NCBI RefSeq assembly: GCF_037023145.1
Contig: NZ_CP146094.1
Location: 186,001 to 250,000 of the forward strand
Direction: 5' to 3'
From: Ralstonia sp. RRA
GTDB taxonomy: Bacteria; Pseudomonadota; Gammaproteobacteria; Burkholderiales; Burkholderiaceae
DNA: 64,000 nt
Position numbers and translations under genes: made by a program. Of this stretch, positions 24,591 to 34,096 are shown piece after piece; within the stretch, counting starts at the first letter, position 1; each line of letters opens with the position of its first letter. The notes under the pieces were generated by a model that ran no database searches, had not been told where the DNA came from, and saw only the letters and a list, made by a program, of their open reading frames with translations.

Positions 24591-26639
24591 CTACGCCGCT
24601 TGCTTCAGTACAAGACGATTCGTCATCATCTCGAACATTCGCTGCGGCAACTCCTCGACCTTGTCAATTCTGATGCTGTCGGGTATCTGACTGGAGATAT
24701 CAAGGCCAATTCCCACTCCCATCACCTCGACACCCCAACGAGCGCATGAAGCGACAACTTCGGCAACTGCAGACCGGCTATCCGGTTCTCCATCGGTGAT
24801 GGGAAGAAGGATTCGCCGAGTCGCCTTAGTCGAAAGCAGCGAGTACTGGCCAAACAACATCGCGTCGGCTAGCGGGGTGTTTGCCCCGTCCGCCCGAACT
24901 GCCGCGATTCGACCTGCACGCCTGCTCACCGACTCACTGAACCCGTTCAAGACGAGCACGTTGCGATCGCAGTTGATTTCACCCGCCGGGAAAGCAGCAG
25001 TTGCAATCTGCACGCCATCAATCTGACCGAGCGCTAGACCCAATGCAGTGCATGCGTCAATTGCCAATGCGATACGCTCTTCCTCCTGCATGCTGCCCGA
25101 ACGATCCAGCAGCAATTGGATAGCGACGTCGACGTTTGTCCGTCGTGTTTCCCGCTCGAAGATGTTCAAGTCCCCCATAGGCAACCTGAGAGCTCCGAGA
25201 TTGGAAAGACGTTCACCTGCATACCCTTCCCAACACTGGCTCAACGTCTGTGATTCCAATGCCGTCGTCAACTTCCGACGCAGTGCGATCGTTTCGCGCT
25301 TCACGCGCTGAACGATTTCACCGTTGTCTTCAATTTCCGACAAGAACGGCACGGCTTCGGACAGTACTGGCGGGTCCTCCGTGGTGGACGCAATGCTGGT
25401 CAGCATCGCTTGCAGCGCTTCACCTAAGTCCTCGCTTGGGTTGTACGCCGCTCCAAGCGCTGCCTGAAGGGCGGCGCTTGTGACGGGATCTGCCAGGCAG
25501 AACGACGGTTCCGCTTGCCCGCCGGTATCGACTTCAGTTGCGTCGGTACCATTGGCTGTCGCGTCGTGACCATCTTGTCCACCCGCCAACGATTCGCTGT
25601 CGGCGATATCGCTGCATTCTGATGAAGAAGAGTTACCTTCCCCAACTGCTCCGGGTTCGCCGGCATGCGATGACTCAGTGTCTCCGCCGGCGGTGTCCTT
25701 CTCGCCGTTGACGTGACTTTCACCGCCGCTCTCAGCAGGGACTTGCGTCCCAGCCTCGATACCTTCTGGACCAGATTCAGCCTGCTGCGGTTGCCCACTT
25801 TCGGCTGTATCTTGCTCTCCACTAGGGCTGGTCGCTGACGACTGAGTGCTGTCGCCAGCAGCCGCGTCCGAGTCATTGGTTCCCGTCGGGGACGCGTCAG
25901 ACTCATCACCTTGCGGATCATCTTCGGACTGTTGGCCAGGAACGCTGGAGGCGTCTGCAGACTCGTTCTCGCTGCCGCTTTCATCCGGCTGAGAAGTTGA
26001 CTCTGCAAGGTCGTCCACGAACTGTTGGAGCAGCGCAGCTGCCTCTAGGGCAATGTGCGCGGCTTCAACTGACGAGCACGAAGTCTTAAGCTTTCCAACG
26101 ATCGCGAGGTAAGAGTCGGCAAAGGCAATGCCGAACCCGTTGCGCAACCACTCAACAGCAGTTGCCTCGCTTTCCTTGTAGAACTCGCGCTTCAGCACTC
26201 GCCACTGCAGTATTTGCAGCGTGCCGATTACCAGTGCCCCGGACAATGAATCCACGTTTGAGATATCTGCCAGGCGGCCTTGCTCTTGAAGCAGCTTTCG
26301 CATCGCCATAAAGACCCGATGCGCGCCCGGATACCGACGCTCCACTCGCCCCTCAATGCGCACGTCTTCCAGTGCATTGAAGAGTCGGAATACGAACGGC
26401 GGCAGATTCAAGGCTTGAACCCCCTCGAAGTCGGTTTCGACCACATGTCCAGCGCCTTCGTGGAGGATAAATCCAAGACCCAAGATGCGCGCTGTTTCGA
26501 CTTCAATCGGCAAATTCGGCAGGGTAATCTCTCTGCCGTTGGTGCAAGCCTGGCCGCCAAACCGCACGACAAGGCCACACTTCTGTGCCAACAGCCTTGC
26601 TGCGATTGGCAGAGCCCCTTTCAAGGTATTGATGTTCAT
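24591..26639 (-). CDS. CobT-like VWA-domain protein
   Basis: 682 residues. The N-terminal ~200 residues carry a metallopeptidase-like GFILHEGAGHVVE with LFNALEDVRIEGRVE, as in CobT-type proteins. A long acidic Ser/Gly/Asp/Gln-rich linker spans ~215-400. The C-terminal VWA domain has the MIDAS motif LLLDRSGSMQEEE near 500 and LPITDGEPDSRS later. Such proteins act with a MoxR/CobS-type AAA+ ATPase to load metals or remodel partners; a CobS-like partner is encoded at 36883-38004. No cobalamin synthesis genes are nearby, so the target is probably different. Similar CobS/VWA genes occur in SXT-type elements. Confidence 0.85.
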   Translation of the reverse strand: MNINTLKGALPIAARLLAQKCGLVVRFGGQACTNGREITLPNLPIEVETARILGLGFILHEGAGHVVETDFEGVQALNLPPFVFRLFNALEDVRIEGRVERRYPGAHRVFMAMRKLLQEQGRLADISNVDSLSGALVIGTLQILQWRVLKREFYKESEATAVEWLRNGFGIAFADSYLAIVGKLKTSCSSVEAAHIALEAAALLQQFVDDLAESTSQPDESGSENESADASSVPGQQSEDDPQGDESDASPTGTNDSDAAAGDSTQSSATSPSGEQDTAESGQPQQAESGPEGIEAGTQVPAESGGESHVNGEKDTAGGDTESSHAGEPGAVGEGNSSSSECSDIADSESLAGGQDGHDATANGTDATEVDTGGQAEPSFCLADPVTSAALQAALGAAYNPSEDLGEALQAMLTSIASTTEDPPVLSEAVPFLSEIEDNGEIVQRVKRETIALRRKLTTALESQTLSQCWEGYAGERLSNLGALRLPMGDLNIFERETRRTNVDVAIQLLLDRSGSMQEEERIALAIDACTALGLALGQIDGVQIATAAFPAGEINCDRNVLVLNGFSESVSRRAGRIAAVRADGANTPLADAMLFGQYSLLSTKATRRILLPITDGEPDSRSAVAEVVASCARWGVEVMGVGIGLDISSQIPDSIRIDKVEELPQRMFEMMTNRLVLKQAA

Positions 26640-26651
26640 GCGATTCCTCAG

Positions 26652-26698
26652 AATGAGAATCGCCCCCGAAGGGGCGACAAATTGCCCCTACGGGATTA
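26652..26698 (-). ncRNA. Repeated leader motif (copy before the VWA gene)
   Basis: One of nine leader copies. On the minus strand, TTAATCCC, a 3-nt gap and GGGG are followed by the hairpin TCGCCCC-TTC-GGGGGCGA, 13 nt before the start codon at 26639. The TTA at its 5' end is the stop codon complement of the preceding gene. Confidence 0.6.
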
Positions 26699-27799
26699 AA
26701 TACCGAGACTGATGACAGTTCCCGACTGCGTCGGCAACGGCAGCGGCAGGGACGGAAGCTGGCGCGAAGAGCGCACAGTTGTTACTGCCGAAGCACCGAC
26801 TGTGACCGAGTGCTGAACCGGTGCCTGAGGTACCTGTACAGGCGCGAGTTCGGTTTCGTCGTCGACCGCACTTTCGTTCGTGCCGACAGCAAATCCGAAC
26901 GTCGCGGCAACATCACCGGAGTCCAGACATTGCTGACCGAACGCGCGCATCCGATCTGGACGTTTCAAGATGCCTGTCAGGCCCCAGAGAGTCGTCAGAT
27001 GGATCCCCTCGATCTTGCCCTTCGACGGTAGCAAGTTGATGCTGTAGTCGATGGTCTCGATGATGGGACGCACGCACGGGTCGAGGAACGCCAGACCCTC
27101 CATCTTCTCGCGAATGGCTTCCAGTGCGTTCTTGCATCGCTGGGTGACATACTCACGAGCATGGCGACCTTTGTTAGCGTCACCAAAGCAGAGGGTGCGC
27201 TCCTCAAAAGCTGCGGCCTCTTGGGCGATTTCCCGAAAGAGAGTGCCCGCAAGCCCCTGCTCCGCCTGCTTCAGACCTCGCGACAGTTGCTCTGCTGCTT
27301 CCTCCGATTCGTCGACCGAACGGACCTTGCAGGCCTGCCAATTGAAACCCAACGCACTCTCAACGTACGCCTTCCCAGGCGCTTCGTCTTTGATGATGTG
27401 GGCCCACTCCTTGTTGTTCGGAGCGTTTTGCCATTCCTGGATGAAGCGGTCGTAGTTTGCAACGAGGTGGGCGCGAGCTTGCTCGTATTCCACTGCGATG
27501 GCTTCCAGCTCGTCGGCGACGAGTTTGGCCTTGTTGTACGGAATAGCATAGCCGCCAAGAAAGCGTACGCCGCGGCTTTCGCAAGCCTTCTGCGCGCGCT
27601 TCTTGAGCTTATCGAACGGTTTCAGGTGCTCGCTATCGATGACCTTTTTGCTTCCTAGCGACGCGAGGTCGCTGTTCGGCAGCTCATCGATCTCACCGAT
27701 ATCAGTCGTACGCAGCTTGCGCCGGCCCGACCAGATATGGATTTCGAGACTGAAACAAAGGACCCGTTCAATGGTCCGGATTTCGTTTTGATTCGACAT
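26696..27799 (-). CDS. DUF3150-like protein
   Basis: 367 residues from the ATG at 27799, with a perfect AAGGAG in front. A helical, charged protein: IRTIERVLCFSLEIHIWSG at the N-terminus, GSKKVIDSEHLKPFDKLKKR, then RFLGGYAIPYNKAKLVADEL, and a low-complexity Val/Pro/Ser tail. This pattern matches DUF3150, a family that travels with MoxR/VWA gene pairs in integrative elements. It precedes the VWA gene and probably belongs to the same complex; biochemical role unknown. Confidence 0.75.
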   Translation of the reverse strand: MSNQNEIRTIERVLCFSLEIHIWSGRRKLRTTDIGEIDELPNSDLASLGSKKVIDSEHLKPFDKLKKRAQKACESRGVRFLGGYAIPYNKAKLVADELEAIAVEYEQARAHLVANYDRFIQEWQNAPNNKEWAHIIKDEAPGKAYVESALGFNWQACKVRSVDESEEAAEQLSRGLKQAEQGLAGTLFREIAQEAAAFEERTLCFGDANKGRHAREYVTQRCKNALEAIREKMEGLAFLDPCVRPIIETIDYSINLLPSKGKIEGIHLTTLWGLTGILKRPDRMRAFGQQCLDSGDVAATFGFAVGTNESAVDDETELAPVQVPQAPVQHSVTVGASAVTTVRSSRQLPSLPLPLPTQSGTVISLGI

Positions 27800-27824
27800 G
27801 GAGATCTCCTTACTGCGAAAACCC

Positions 27825-27870
27825 GAAGACACCATGCCCCCTACCGGGCATGGAATCCCCGGCTGGGTTA
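27825..27870 (-). ncRNA. Repeated leader motif (copy before the DUF3150-like gene)
   Basis: On the minus strand TTAACCC-AGCC-GGGG is followed by the hairpin CCATGCCC-GGTAG-GGGCATGG. It ends 26 nt before the start codon at 27799 and is separated from it by GTGTCTTCGGG and the ribosome site. Confidence 0.65.
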
Positions 27871-28017
27871 ACAAACGAATGGCTGACTTGGTTAGGTGTG
27901 TCAGCTACCCTCTCTGCGCACTGCGCAAAAAACATCTCTGGAAACGGCTCGCTTTCCGGAGATGTCTTCAAACATATGGGCCGGCCAAGGCCCTTCAGCA
28001 CGGATACCCGCGCCTAA

Positions 28018-29346
28018 TTACCGCACCGTGATTCCCCAGAGGTCAGCGCGATTGCTAAGAGCTGTCAGTTTCGCCGACTGCTCCAAGCTCCAGCTGTCCG
28101 GGATCAGCACCTCTGCGAGATACTGGGTCCCAAAGCCCTGAGAGATCACTTCGTGCCAAGCAATTTGTTGGCCGACCCCCTCTGCAGTTCTCACTGCATC
28201 AACTGCCCAATCGGAAGTTACTCCGACAGACATCGCAAACGCCGGCCGATCCGCCATAAGCGCCCAACCGAAGATCTGCGCATTCCTGAGCCCATACGTA
28301 CGGATACGCTCCACCAATGAAGGCGGTAACTGATCCGCGACGGGTCCGGTGTGGAAATCAACGCTGTCAAACCATGGCGACGCACCAAACTCCTCTGCGA
28401 GATCGCAGGAAGCTCGATAAGCCTCGTCACGAATGATCCTGGTTACCTGCGCAAGCGCCGCTCTGGCTTTATCCGCGTTCCCTGCAACTCCAAGCTGCTG
28501 AAGTGCGAACGCGACGCCCGAGATCCCGATTCCGATCCGCCGGCCAAATCCAGGTTGCCCCGGACATCCCAGCGTCTCCTTGACGTCGTGCATCGAGTCA
28601 AGCTCGCGAACCGCCAGCCGGATTTGCTCCTCGAGCCGCTTGCTGTCGAACCAATCATTTCCGCGTTGAGTATCAGCAAGATAGTCGCAGAGGTTGATCA
28701 CCGATCCTGCCACCATCTCGCTTGCGTCGACGAACTCGGAGCTCGTACCGAACACGCCGCCGCAACCATCCCGAACCACTGAACCCGCACCAAAAATCAT
28801 TCCGCTGACTTCCGTTCCCAGCAATTCGGGAACGCGTTGCGGATGAGCGAGTAACTCGCAATCGACGTGTTGGCTTGACCCAACACGCACATACTTTTCC
28901 ACATTCCCGAGACGAGCAGCATCTGCGAGATCGCCTTCGCTGATCACGATCATCGGAGGGGCCCCATCAACTGCGTTGCCTCGCGCCGACGCTGCGTACA
29001 GCCTTTCGATTGCTTGCAAGGTCGCAGCCCTGTTGGGCTCATGGGGATTAGATTCATCGATGAGTTGAGTCGCACTCGCCAGATCAACGAGAAGCGGCAT
29101 ACCCACCCGCCCGGCAACAGCTACTTCTGCCAGGACGTCGTATGTTGAACGGCTGCTTGATAGCGCCAAACTGACCGCCAGCACGCGGCTAGTGTCAGTC
29201 GATGTGGTGTACTCGGAGACGAGAACACCACGGTCACTCACAGGATCGGCAAGCCAACTGGTGCCTTGATCGGTGCCATTGCTTGCCCCGAACACACCTG
29301 ACTGCGCAATGAGCTGACGCTCAAAAACCTGGGGTTGGACGTTCAT
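28018..29346 (-). CDS. Divergent ribonucleotide-reductase-like protein without the catalytic cysteines
   Basis: 442 residues, ATG at 29346 after AAGGAG. Its second half lines up with the C-terminal half of NrdA/NrdJ: GSVINLCDYL (NrdA GSVNLVAHL), LEEQIRLAVRELDSMHDVK (LRRTVRIAMRMLDNVIDMN), RRIGIGISGVAFALQQLG (RPVGLGMMGYQDSLYVLG), YRASCDLAEEFGASP (YEASSDLAVERGVYP). It lacks the NxCxE active-site motif, the ATP cone and the C-terminal Cys pair, so it should not reduce nucleotides by the normal route. It is in the same direction as, and downstream of, a full NrdA/NrdB pair. Could be a nucleotide sensor, an RNR decoy or regulator, or an unrelated use of the barrel; all inference. Confidence 0.65.
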   Translation of the reverse strand: MNVQPQVFERQLIAQSGVFGASNGTDQGTSWLADPVSDRGVLVSEYTTSTDTSRVLAVSLALSSSRSTYDVLAEVAVAGRVGMPLLVDLASATQLIDESNPHEPNRAATLQAIERLYAASARGNAVDGAPPMIVISEGDLADAARLGNVEKYVRVGSSQHVDCELLAHPQRVPELLGTEVSGMIFGAGSVVRDGCGGVFGTSSEFVDASEMVAGSVINLCDYLADTQRGNDWFDSKRLEEQIRLAVRELDSMHDVKETLGCPGQPGFGRRIGIGISGVAFALQQLGVAGNADKARAALAQVTRIIRDEAYRASCDLAEEFGASPWFDSVDFHTGPVADQLPPSLVERIRTYGLRNAQIFGWALMADRPAFAMSVGVTSDWAVDAVRTAEGVGQQIAWHEVISQGFGTQYLAEVLIPDSWSLEQSAKLTALSNRADLWGITVR

Positions 29347-29381
29347 TTCTATCTCCTTGCGAATTTGAACCCCAGAATCGA

Positions 29382-29417
29382 GGCCCCCCAGAGCGTTCTG
29401 GATCGCTCTGGGGGGCC
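29382..29417 (-). promoter_or_regulatory. Perfect 14-bp leader hairpin before the RNR-like gene
   Basis: GGCCCCCCAGAGCG pairs with CGCTCTGGGGGGCC across an 8-nt loop. It lies 36 nt before the start codon at 29346, where other genes of this block carry the repeated CCC/GGGG leader. No T-run follows on either strand, so a plain terminator is less likely than an RNA structure in the leader. Confidence 0.6.
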
Positions 29418-29983
29418 CCGAAACTGAAGAAATTCGCAGGGAGAAGCACTACCAGCCCATTGCTGGACTTGGTGAAGACGAGAGGGGAAAGCTCCCTAAG
29501 GCTTGGCTAGTCACATTCGAAGAATGCAAGACGGGCATACCAAGCAGCCCTTCCGTGCCGTGGCACAAGAAAACGTCAGAAGCATTCCAGTGGGGCATGC
29601 TTATGACGTCTCGGAAGAACAGAATGCCGCGGGCGCGGCTAAGGCTAGTGTAGACCCCCAGCTAGGTTCCGGTGATTATAGTACGGGCGATTCCTAACGG
29701 GAACGGTCAATTTAGTTGTTGTTGCGTGGACGAGGCCCCGCGCTTACGCGCGGGGGCTGCCCACGGCCACCTAACAGATAGGTAACCACTTTTACAGGGG
29801 TTTCCTGATACGAAGCAAGCAACACCGCTTCGTCGTGTCTCCATACCGGAGTCGCCTTCCGAGGCGGAGACTGACACATTGGACAAGATTGCAAACACCT
29901 AACGAACGTGCCGATTAGGGCACAAAATCTCAACTTATGTGTCCGAAATCTCAACTTATGTGTCCGTGAGCAGGCGAAGATTT
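29418..29983. other. Gene-poor stretch with a lone iteron and a tandem repeat
   Basis: No convincing gene in 566 bp. It holds TAGGTAACCACTTTTA at 29779-29794, a 15/16 match to the iterons of the Rep_3 origin 21 kb away; a GC hairpin GCCCCGCGC-TTAC-GCGCGGGG at 29735-29755; and two perfect 21-bp tandem copies starting AAATCTCAAC at 29925-29945 and 29946-29966, directly after nrdB. The tandem unit (ending TATGTGTCCG) could be the remnant end of an IS21-family element. Confidence 0.6.
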
Positions 29984-31054
29984 TCAATCCCAACTGAGTG
30001 CACCGCCAGTCTGATACTCGATGACTCGAGTCTCAAAAAAGTTGCGCTCCTTCTTCAGGTCGATCATCTCGCTCATCCACGGGAACGGGTTTTCCTCGTT
30101 CGGGAACAGCGGTTCCAAGCCGATCTGCTGACAACGGCGGTTGCAGATGAAGCGCAGGTAACCCTTGAACATCGATGCGTTCAGGCCCAGCACACCGCGC
30201 GGCATAGTGTCTTCCGCATAGCGGTATTCCAGATCGACGGCCTTCTTGAACAGCTCCGTGATCTCGGCCTTGAACTCATCCGTGAATAGGTGCGGGTTCT
30301 CTAGCTTGATCTGGTTGATCAGGTCAATACCGAAATTGCAGTGCAGCGACTCGTCGCGCAGGATGTACTGGTACTGCTCGGCAGCACCAGTCATCTTGTT
30401 CTGACGGCCCATCGCGAGGATCTGCGTGAAGCCGACGTAGAAGAACAGGCCTTCCATGATGCAGGCGAAGACGATGAGCGACTTCAACAGCTTCTGGTCG
30501 TTCTCGGGCGTGCCGGTCTCGAAGGACGGGTCCGTCAGCGTGTCGATGAACGGGATCAGGAACTCGTCCTTGTCGCGGATCGACTGCACCTCGTGGTACG
30601 CGTTGAAGATCTCGGCCTCGTTCAGGCCCAGCGATTCAACGATGTACTGATACGCGTGCGTATGAATCGCCTCCTCAAACGCTTGGCGCAGCAGGTACTG
30701 GCGACACTCAGGTGCCGTAATGTGCCGATAGGTTCCGAGCACGATGTTGTTGGCAGCCAGTGAGTCGGCCGTAACGAAAAAGCCTAAATTGCGCTTGATG
30801 ATACGTCGCTCGTCTTCGGTCAGACCGTTCGGGTCTTTCCACAGGGCGATGTCGCGCGACATGTTGATTTCCTGCGGCATCCAATGGTTCGCGCAGCCGG
30901 CCAGGTATTTTTCCCACGCCCACTTGTACTTGAACGGCACCAATTGGTTCACATCGGTCTTACCGTTGATGATCCGCTTTTCGGCAACGTTCACTCGTTT
31001 CGCAGCTGCGGTCGCATGAGCGAGCGCAGTCGTTTCGACTGACGAGATATCCAT
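29984..31054 (-). CDS. nrdB: Class Ia ribonucleotide reductase small subunit
   Basis: 356 residues from the ATG at 31054 (AGAGG ahead). Holds the diiron site and tyrosyl radical of class Ia RNR. Visible: EEAIHTHAY, giving Glu-x2-His-x3-Tyr (E115/H118/Y122 in E. coli numbering), a later EGLFFYVGF (Glu) and [10 protein letters not shown] (Glu and His). The C-terminal tail ends in LSWD. 78 bp after nrdA in the same direction. A plasmid-borne RNR can supply dNTPs for plasmid replication or for strand synthesis in the recipient (inference). Confidence 0.93.
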   Translation of the reverse strand: MDISSVETTALAHATAAAKRVNVAEKRIINGKTDVNQLVPFKYKWAWEKYLAGCANHWMPQEINMSRDIALWKDPNGLTEDERRIIKRNLGFFVTADSLAANNIVLGTYRHITAPECRQYLLRQAFEEAIHTHAYQYIVESLGLNEAEIFNAYHEVQSIRDKDEFLIPFIDTLTDPSFETGTPENDQKLLKSLIVFACIMEGLFFYVGFTQILAMGRQNKMTGAAEQYQYILRDESLHCNFGIDLINQIKLENPHLFTDEFKAEITELFKKAVDLEYRYAEDTMPRGVLGLNASMFKGYLRFICNRRCQQIGLEPLFPNEENPFPWMSEMIDLKKERNFFETRVIEYQTGGALSWD

Positions 31055-31077
31055 ATTAACCTCTCTCTGAAAATGAC

Positions 31078-31101
31078 GGGGGCAGCCGACTGACTGCCCC
31101 C
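31078..31101 (-). promoter_or_regulatory. Leader hairpin before nrdB
   Basis: GGGGGCAG and CTGCCCCC pair across an 8-nt loop, ending 23 nt before the nrdB start codon. On the minus strand no T-run follows. Same placement as the repeated leader motifs of neighbouring genes. Confidence 0.55.
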
Positions 31102-31132
31102 AAAAATGATTCACTGCAAACCTAGTCCGACT

Positions 31133-33982
31133 TCATTGGCAGGCTTGGCATCCATCAGAATCCGGATCCCCAGGACGGAACATGCATACCCGTCCCTCAA
31201 CATCAAGATCCGAACTCTGCGTTGATTGCTGCGTCGCCATTGCTGACGAAGGCGCAACAGCATTGAGAGTTCCCAAAGCAACCGTAGACTTCTCAACAGA
31301 CGTAGCGGCAATCGTGCGCAGGTAATAGGTCGTTTTGAGACCACGCAACCACGCAAGTTTGTACACCTCGTCCAACTTCTTTCCAGAAGCGCCGGCCATG
31401 TAGATGTTCAAAGACTGCGCCTGATCGATCCACTTCTGCCGGCGTGCGCCAGCTTCCACGGACCAACGTGGCTCGACCTCGAACGCTGTGGCATAACGCG
31501 CCTTGATCTCATCAGGGACGCGATCGATCTTCTGAACAGAACCATCGTAGAACTTCAGGTCCGACAACATCACCTCGTCCCAGATGCCGAGCTTCTTCAG
31601 ATCGGCGACCAGGTACTCGTTGACCAAAGTGAACTCCCCCGAGAGGTTGGATTTCACGTAAAGGTTCTGGAACTGGGGCTCGTTACTCGCAGAGACACCC
31701 ACGATGTTCGAGATAGTTGCAGTCGGAGCAATCGCTACGCAATTCGAGTTGCGCATACCCTGCCGCCCGATCTTTTCCCGCAGGGCATCCCAGTCCATCG
31801 ACGACGAACGGTCGATATCCAGGTAGCCCTCTCCGCGTTCCTGCACCAGCAGATCAATCGAGTCGAGTGGAAGAATTCCCTTCGACCACAGCGACCCGTT
31901 GTAGCTCGGGTAAACGCCGCGCTCAACAGCGAGATCCGAAGAGGCCTCGTAAGCGTAGTAGCAGATGGCTTCCATCGAGCGATCGGAGAAATCGACAGCT
32001 GCCTCGCTGCCGAATGGAATACCAAGCACGTACAGCGAATCTTGATACCCCATCATGCCAAGGCCCACCGGACGGTGCCGCATATTCGACGCGCGAGCTT
32101 TTGCCACAGCGTAGAAATTCATGTCGATCACGTTGTCCAGCATCCGCATCGCGATCCGGACAGTGCGCCGCAGCTTCTGGTGATCGAGCGCCATACTGCC
32201 ATCTGGCAGTTTCACCAAATGAGCAACAAGGTTCACCGAACCAAGGTTGCACACGGCGATTTCGCTGTCGTTGGTGTTCAGCGTGATTTCCGTGCAGAGG
32301 TTGGAGCTGTGCACCACGCCGACATGCTGCTGCGGAGACCGAATATTGCAAGGGTCCTTGAACGTGATCCAAGGATGTCCGGTCTCAAACAGCAGACCGA
32401 GCATCTTGCGCCAAAGATCAACAGCGGGCAACCGTTTGAAGTGCTTCAACGTACCAGCATCGGCCAAAGCTTCATAATGCTTGTAGCGCGCTTCGAACTT
32501 CGAACCGTACAGATCATGCAAGTCCGGAACATCGTTCGGCGAGAACAGCGTCCAGTCTGCACCCTCGTGCACGCGCTTCATAAACAAGTCCGGAATCCAG
32601 TTGGCCGTGTTCATGTCATGCGTACGACGCCGATCATCCCCGGTGTTCTTGCGAAGCTCCAGGAATTCCTCGATGTCGAGGTGCCACGTTTCAAGGTACG
32701 CACACACCGCACCTTTGCGCTTGCCCCCTTGGTTCACGGCGACGGCTGTGTCGTTGGTGACCTTGAGGAAAGGGACAATTCCTTGCGATTTGCCATTGGT
32801 CCCCTTGATGTAGGAACCCAATGCGCGAACGCGAGTCCAGTCGTTACCGAGCCCACCAGCGAACTTCGACAACAGGGCATTTTCTTTAAGCCCGTCATAG
32901 ATGCCCTCGAGGTCATCCGAGATCGTGGTCAGATAGCAGCTCGAAAGCTGCGACCGGAGCGATCCCGTATTGAACAGCGTCGGCGTACTGGCCATGTAGT
33001 CAAACGTCGACAGTACTTCGTAGAACTCGATGGCACGTACTTCTCGTTCCACCTCGTTCCGCGCCAGCCCCATCGCCACCCGCATCAGGAATGCCTGCGG
33101 TAGTTCGATGCGCTTGCCGTCGATGTGCAACAAGTAGCGGTCGTACAACGTCTGCATCCCGAGATAGTCCCAAAGGCGATCTCGGTCCGGACGAATGGCA
33201 CTTGCCAGACGTTGCAAATCGAACCCACGCGACATGTCGTCGGCAAGCAGTTCAGCGTTCACCCCTTCCTTGATACCGCGAGCGAACGCCTCTCCGTAAG
33301 AACCGGCAAGCTCAGCGAAGGTTACGGCCTTGCCGAACACGTCGTGTCCCAACTGAAGCGCCAGGACAAGCCTGGCAGCCGCCTTGGTGTAAGCCGGCTC
33401 CAACTCGATCTTCGTACGCGCTGCAAGAATCAACGCGTTCTCGATCTCCTCTTCCTTCGCCTTGTTGTAGAGGTTTCGAACGGCTTCATCAAACAGATCT
33501 GTCGCTGAAACACCTTCGAGTCCAGCTACGACGGACTCGACAATAGCGATCCAGAAGTTAGGATCGAACGCTGATTCACCGCCACTGCGCGTGCGATACG
33601 ACTTGATGTGGTCGTAACGCCCTGCAGTCTCGGCCGGCGCACGCTTCTTCGACGCCATCTCGCGGTAGAGGACATAGCCGCGGGCGACCTCGTGCTCGCC
33701 CGCACGCATCAGGGCCAGTTCGACTTGGTCCTGCAAGGCCTCGATGTGAAATGAACTGCTTTCCCCTCGTCGACCCAGCGCATCACAGACTGCTTGTGTC
33801 AGCTGCTCAATGCGTTCACGTTGTGCGGCGCTGAGCGATACGACGCCTGGGCGATACGGATTCCCATGTGCGTCATACAGAAACGCCTTGGCAAGCGCGT
33901 TTGCAATTTTCGATGCGTCAAACGGCACCGTCTCGCCATTTCGGCGAATGACCATGTAAGCACCGACAAAATCTCTTTTCAT
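31133..33982 (-). CDS. nrdA: Class Ia ribonucleotide reductase large subunit
   Basis: 949 residues from the ATG at 33982 (GGGAG ahead). Reduces ribonucleoside diphosphates. An N-terminal ATP-cone (VIRRNGETVPFDASKIANAL) gives overall activity control. Catalytic features: SQLSSCYLTTI (first redox Cys), SSNLCTEI (Asn-x-Cys-x-Glu), AVCNLGSVNL (second redox Cys), APTATISNI, and the C-terminal shuttle DGCQACQ. The 115-nt leader carries a CCC/GGGG motif. All catalytic residues present, so the enzyme should be active. Confidence 0.95.
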   Translation of the reverse strand: MKRDFVGAYMVIRRNGETVPFDASKIANALAKAFLYDAHGNPYRPGVVSLSAAQRERIEQLTQAVCDALGRRGESSSFHIEALQDQVELALMRAGEHEVARGYVLYREMASKKRAPAETAGRYDHIKSYRTRSGGESAFDPNFWIAIVESVVAGLEGVSATDLFDEAVRNLYNKAKEEEIENALILAARTKIELEPAYTKAAARLVLALQLGHDVFGKAVTFAELAGSYGEAFARGIKEGVNAELLADDMSRGFDLQRLASAIRPDRDRLWDYLGMQTLYDRYLLHIDGKRIELPQAFLMRVAMGLARNEVEREVRAIEFYEVLSTFDYMASTPTLFNTGSLRSQLSSCYLTTISDDLEGIYDGLKENALLSKFAGGLGNDWTRVRALGSYIKGTNGKSQGIVPFLKVTNDTAVAVNQGGKRKGAVCAYLETWHLDIEEFLELRKNTGDDRRRTHDMNTANWIPDLFMKRVHEGADWTLFSPNDVPDLHDLYGSKFEARYKHYEALADAGTLKHFKRLPAVDLWRKMLGLLFETGHPWITFKDPCNIRSPQQHVGVVHSSNLCTEITLNTNDSEIAVCNLGSVNLVAHLVKLPDGSMALDHQKLRRTVRIAMRMLDNVIDMNFYAVAKARASNMRHRPVGLGMMGYQDSLYVLGIPFGSEAAVDFSDRSMEAICYYAYEASSDLAVERGVYPSYNGSLWSKGILPLDSIDLLVQERGEGYLDIDRSSSMDWDALREKIGRQGMRNSNCVAIAPTATISNIVGVSASNEPQFQNLYVKSNLSGEFTLVNEYLVADLKKLGIWDEVMLSDLKFYDGSVQKIDRVPDEIKARYATAFEVEPRWSVEAGARRQKWIDQAQSLNIYMAGASGKKLDEVYKLAWLRGLKTTYYLRTIAATSVEKSTVALGTLNAVAPSSAMATQQSTQSSDLDVEGRVCMFRPGDPDSDGCQACQ

Positions 33983-34096
33983 ACAAAACTCCCACAAAAA
34001 TGCGTGTTACCCAAATGATTGGACGAGGCCTAGTTAAGCGGCCTCTCTGCGAGATCGCTTAAGTGGATCCCGCAAGCACTGGGTGACATACGTTCG

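Noticed and set aside
24591..26639. True cobaltochelatase subunit CobT
   Set aside because: The VWA and CobS-like genes resemble CobT/CobS in fold, but there is no CobN or other corrinoid gene in the window, so I kept a neutral name.
29735..29757. Terminator in the gap after nrdB
   Set aside because: The GC stem has no T-run on either strand, so I did not call a terminator.
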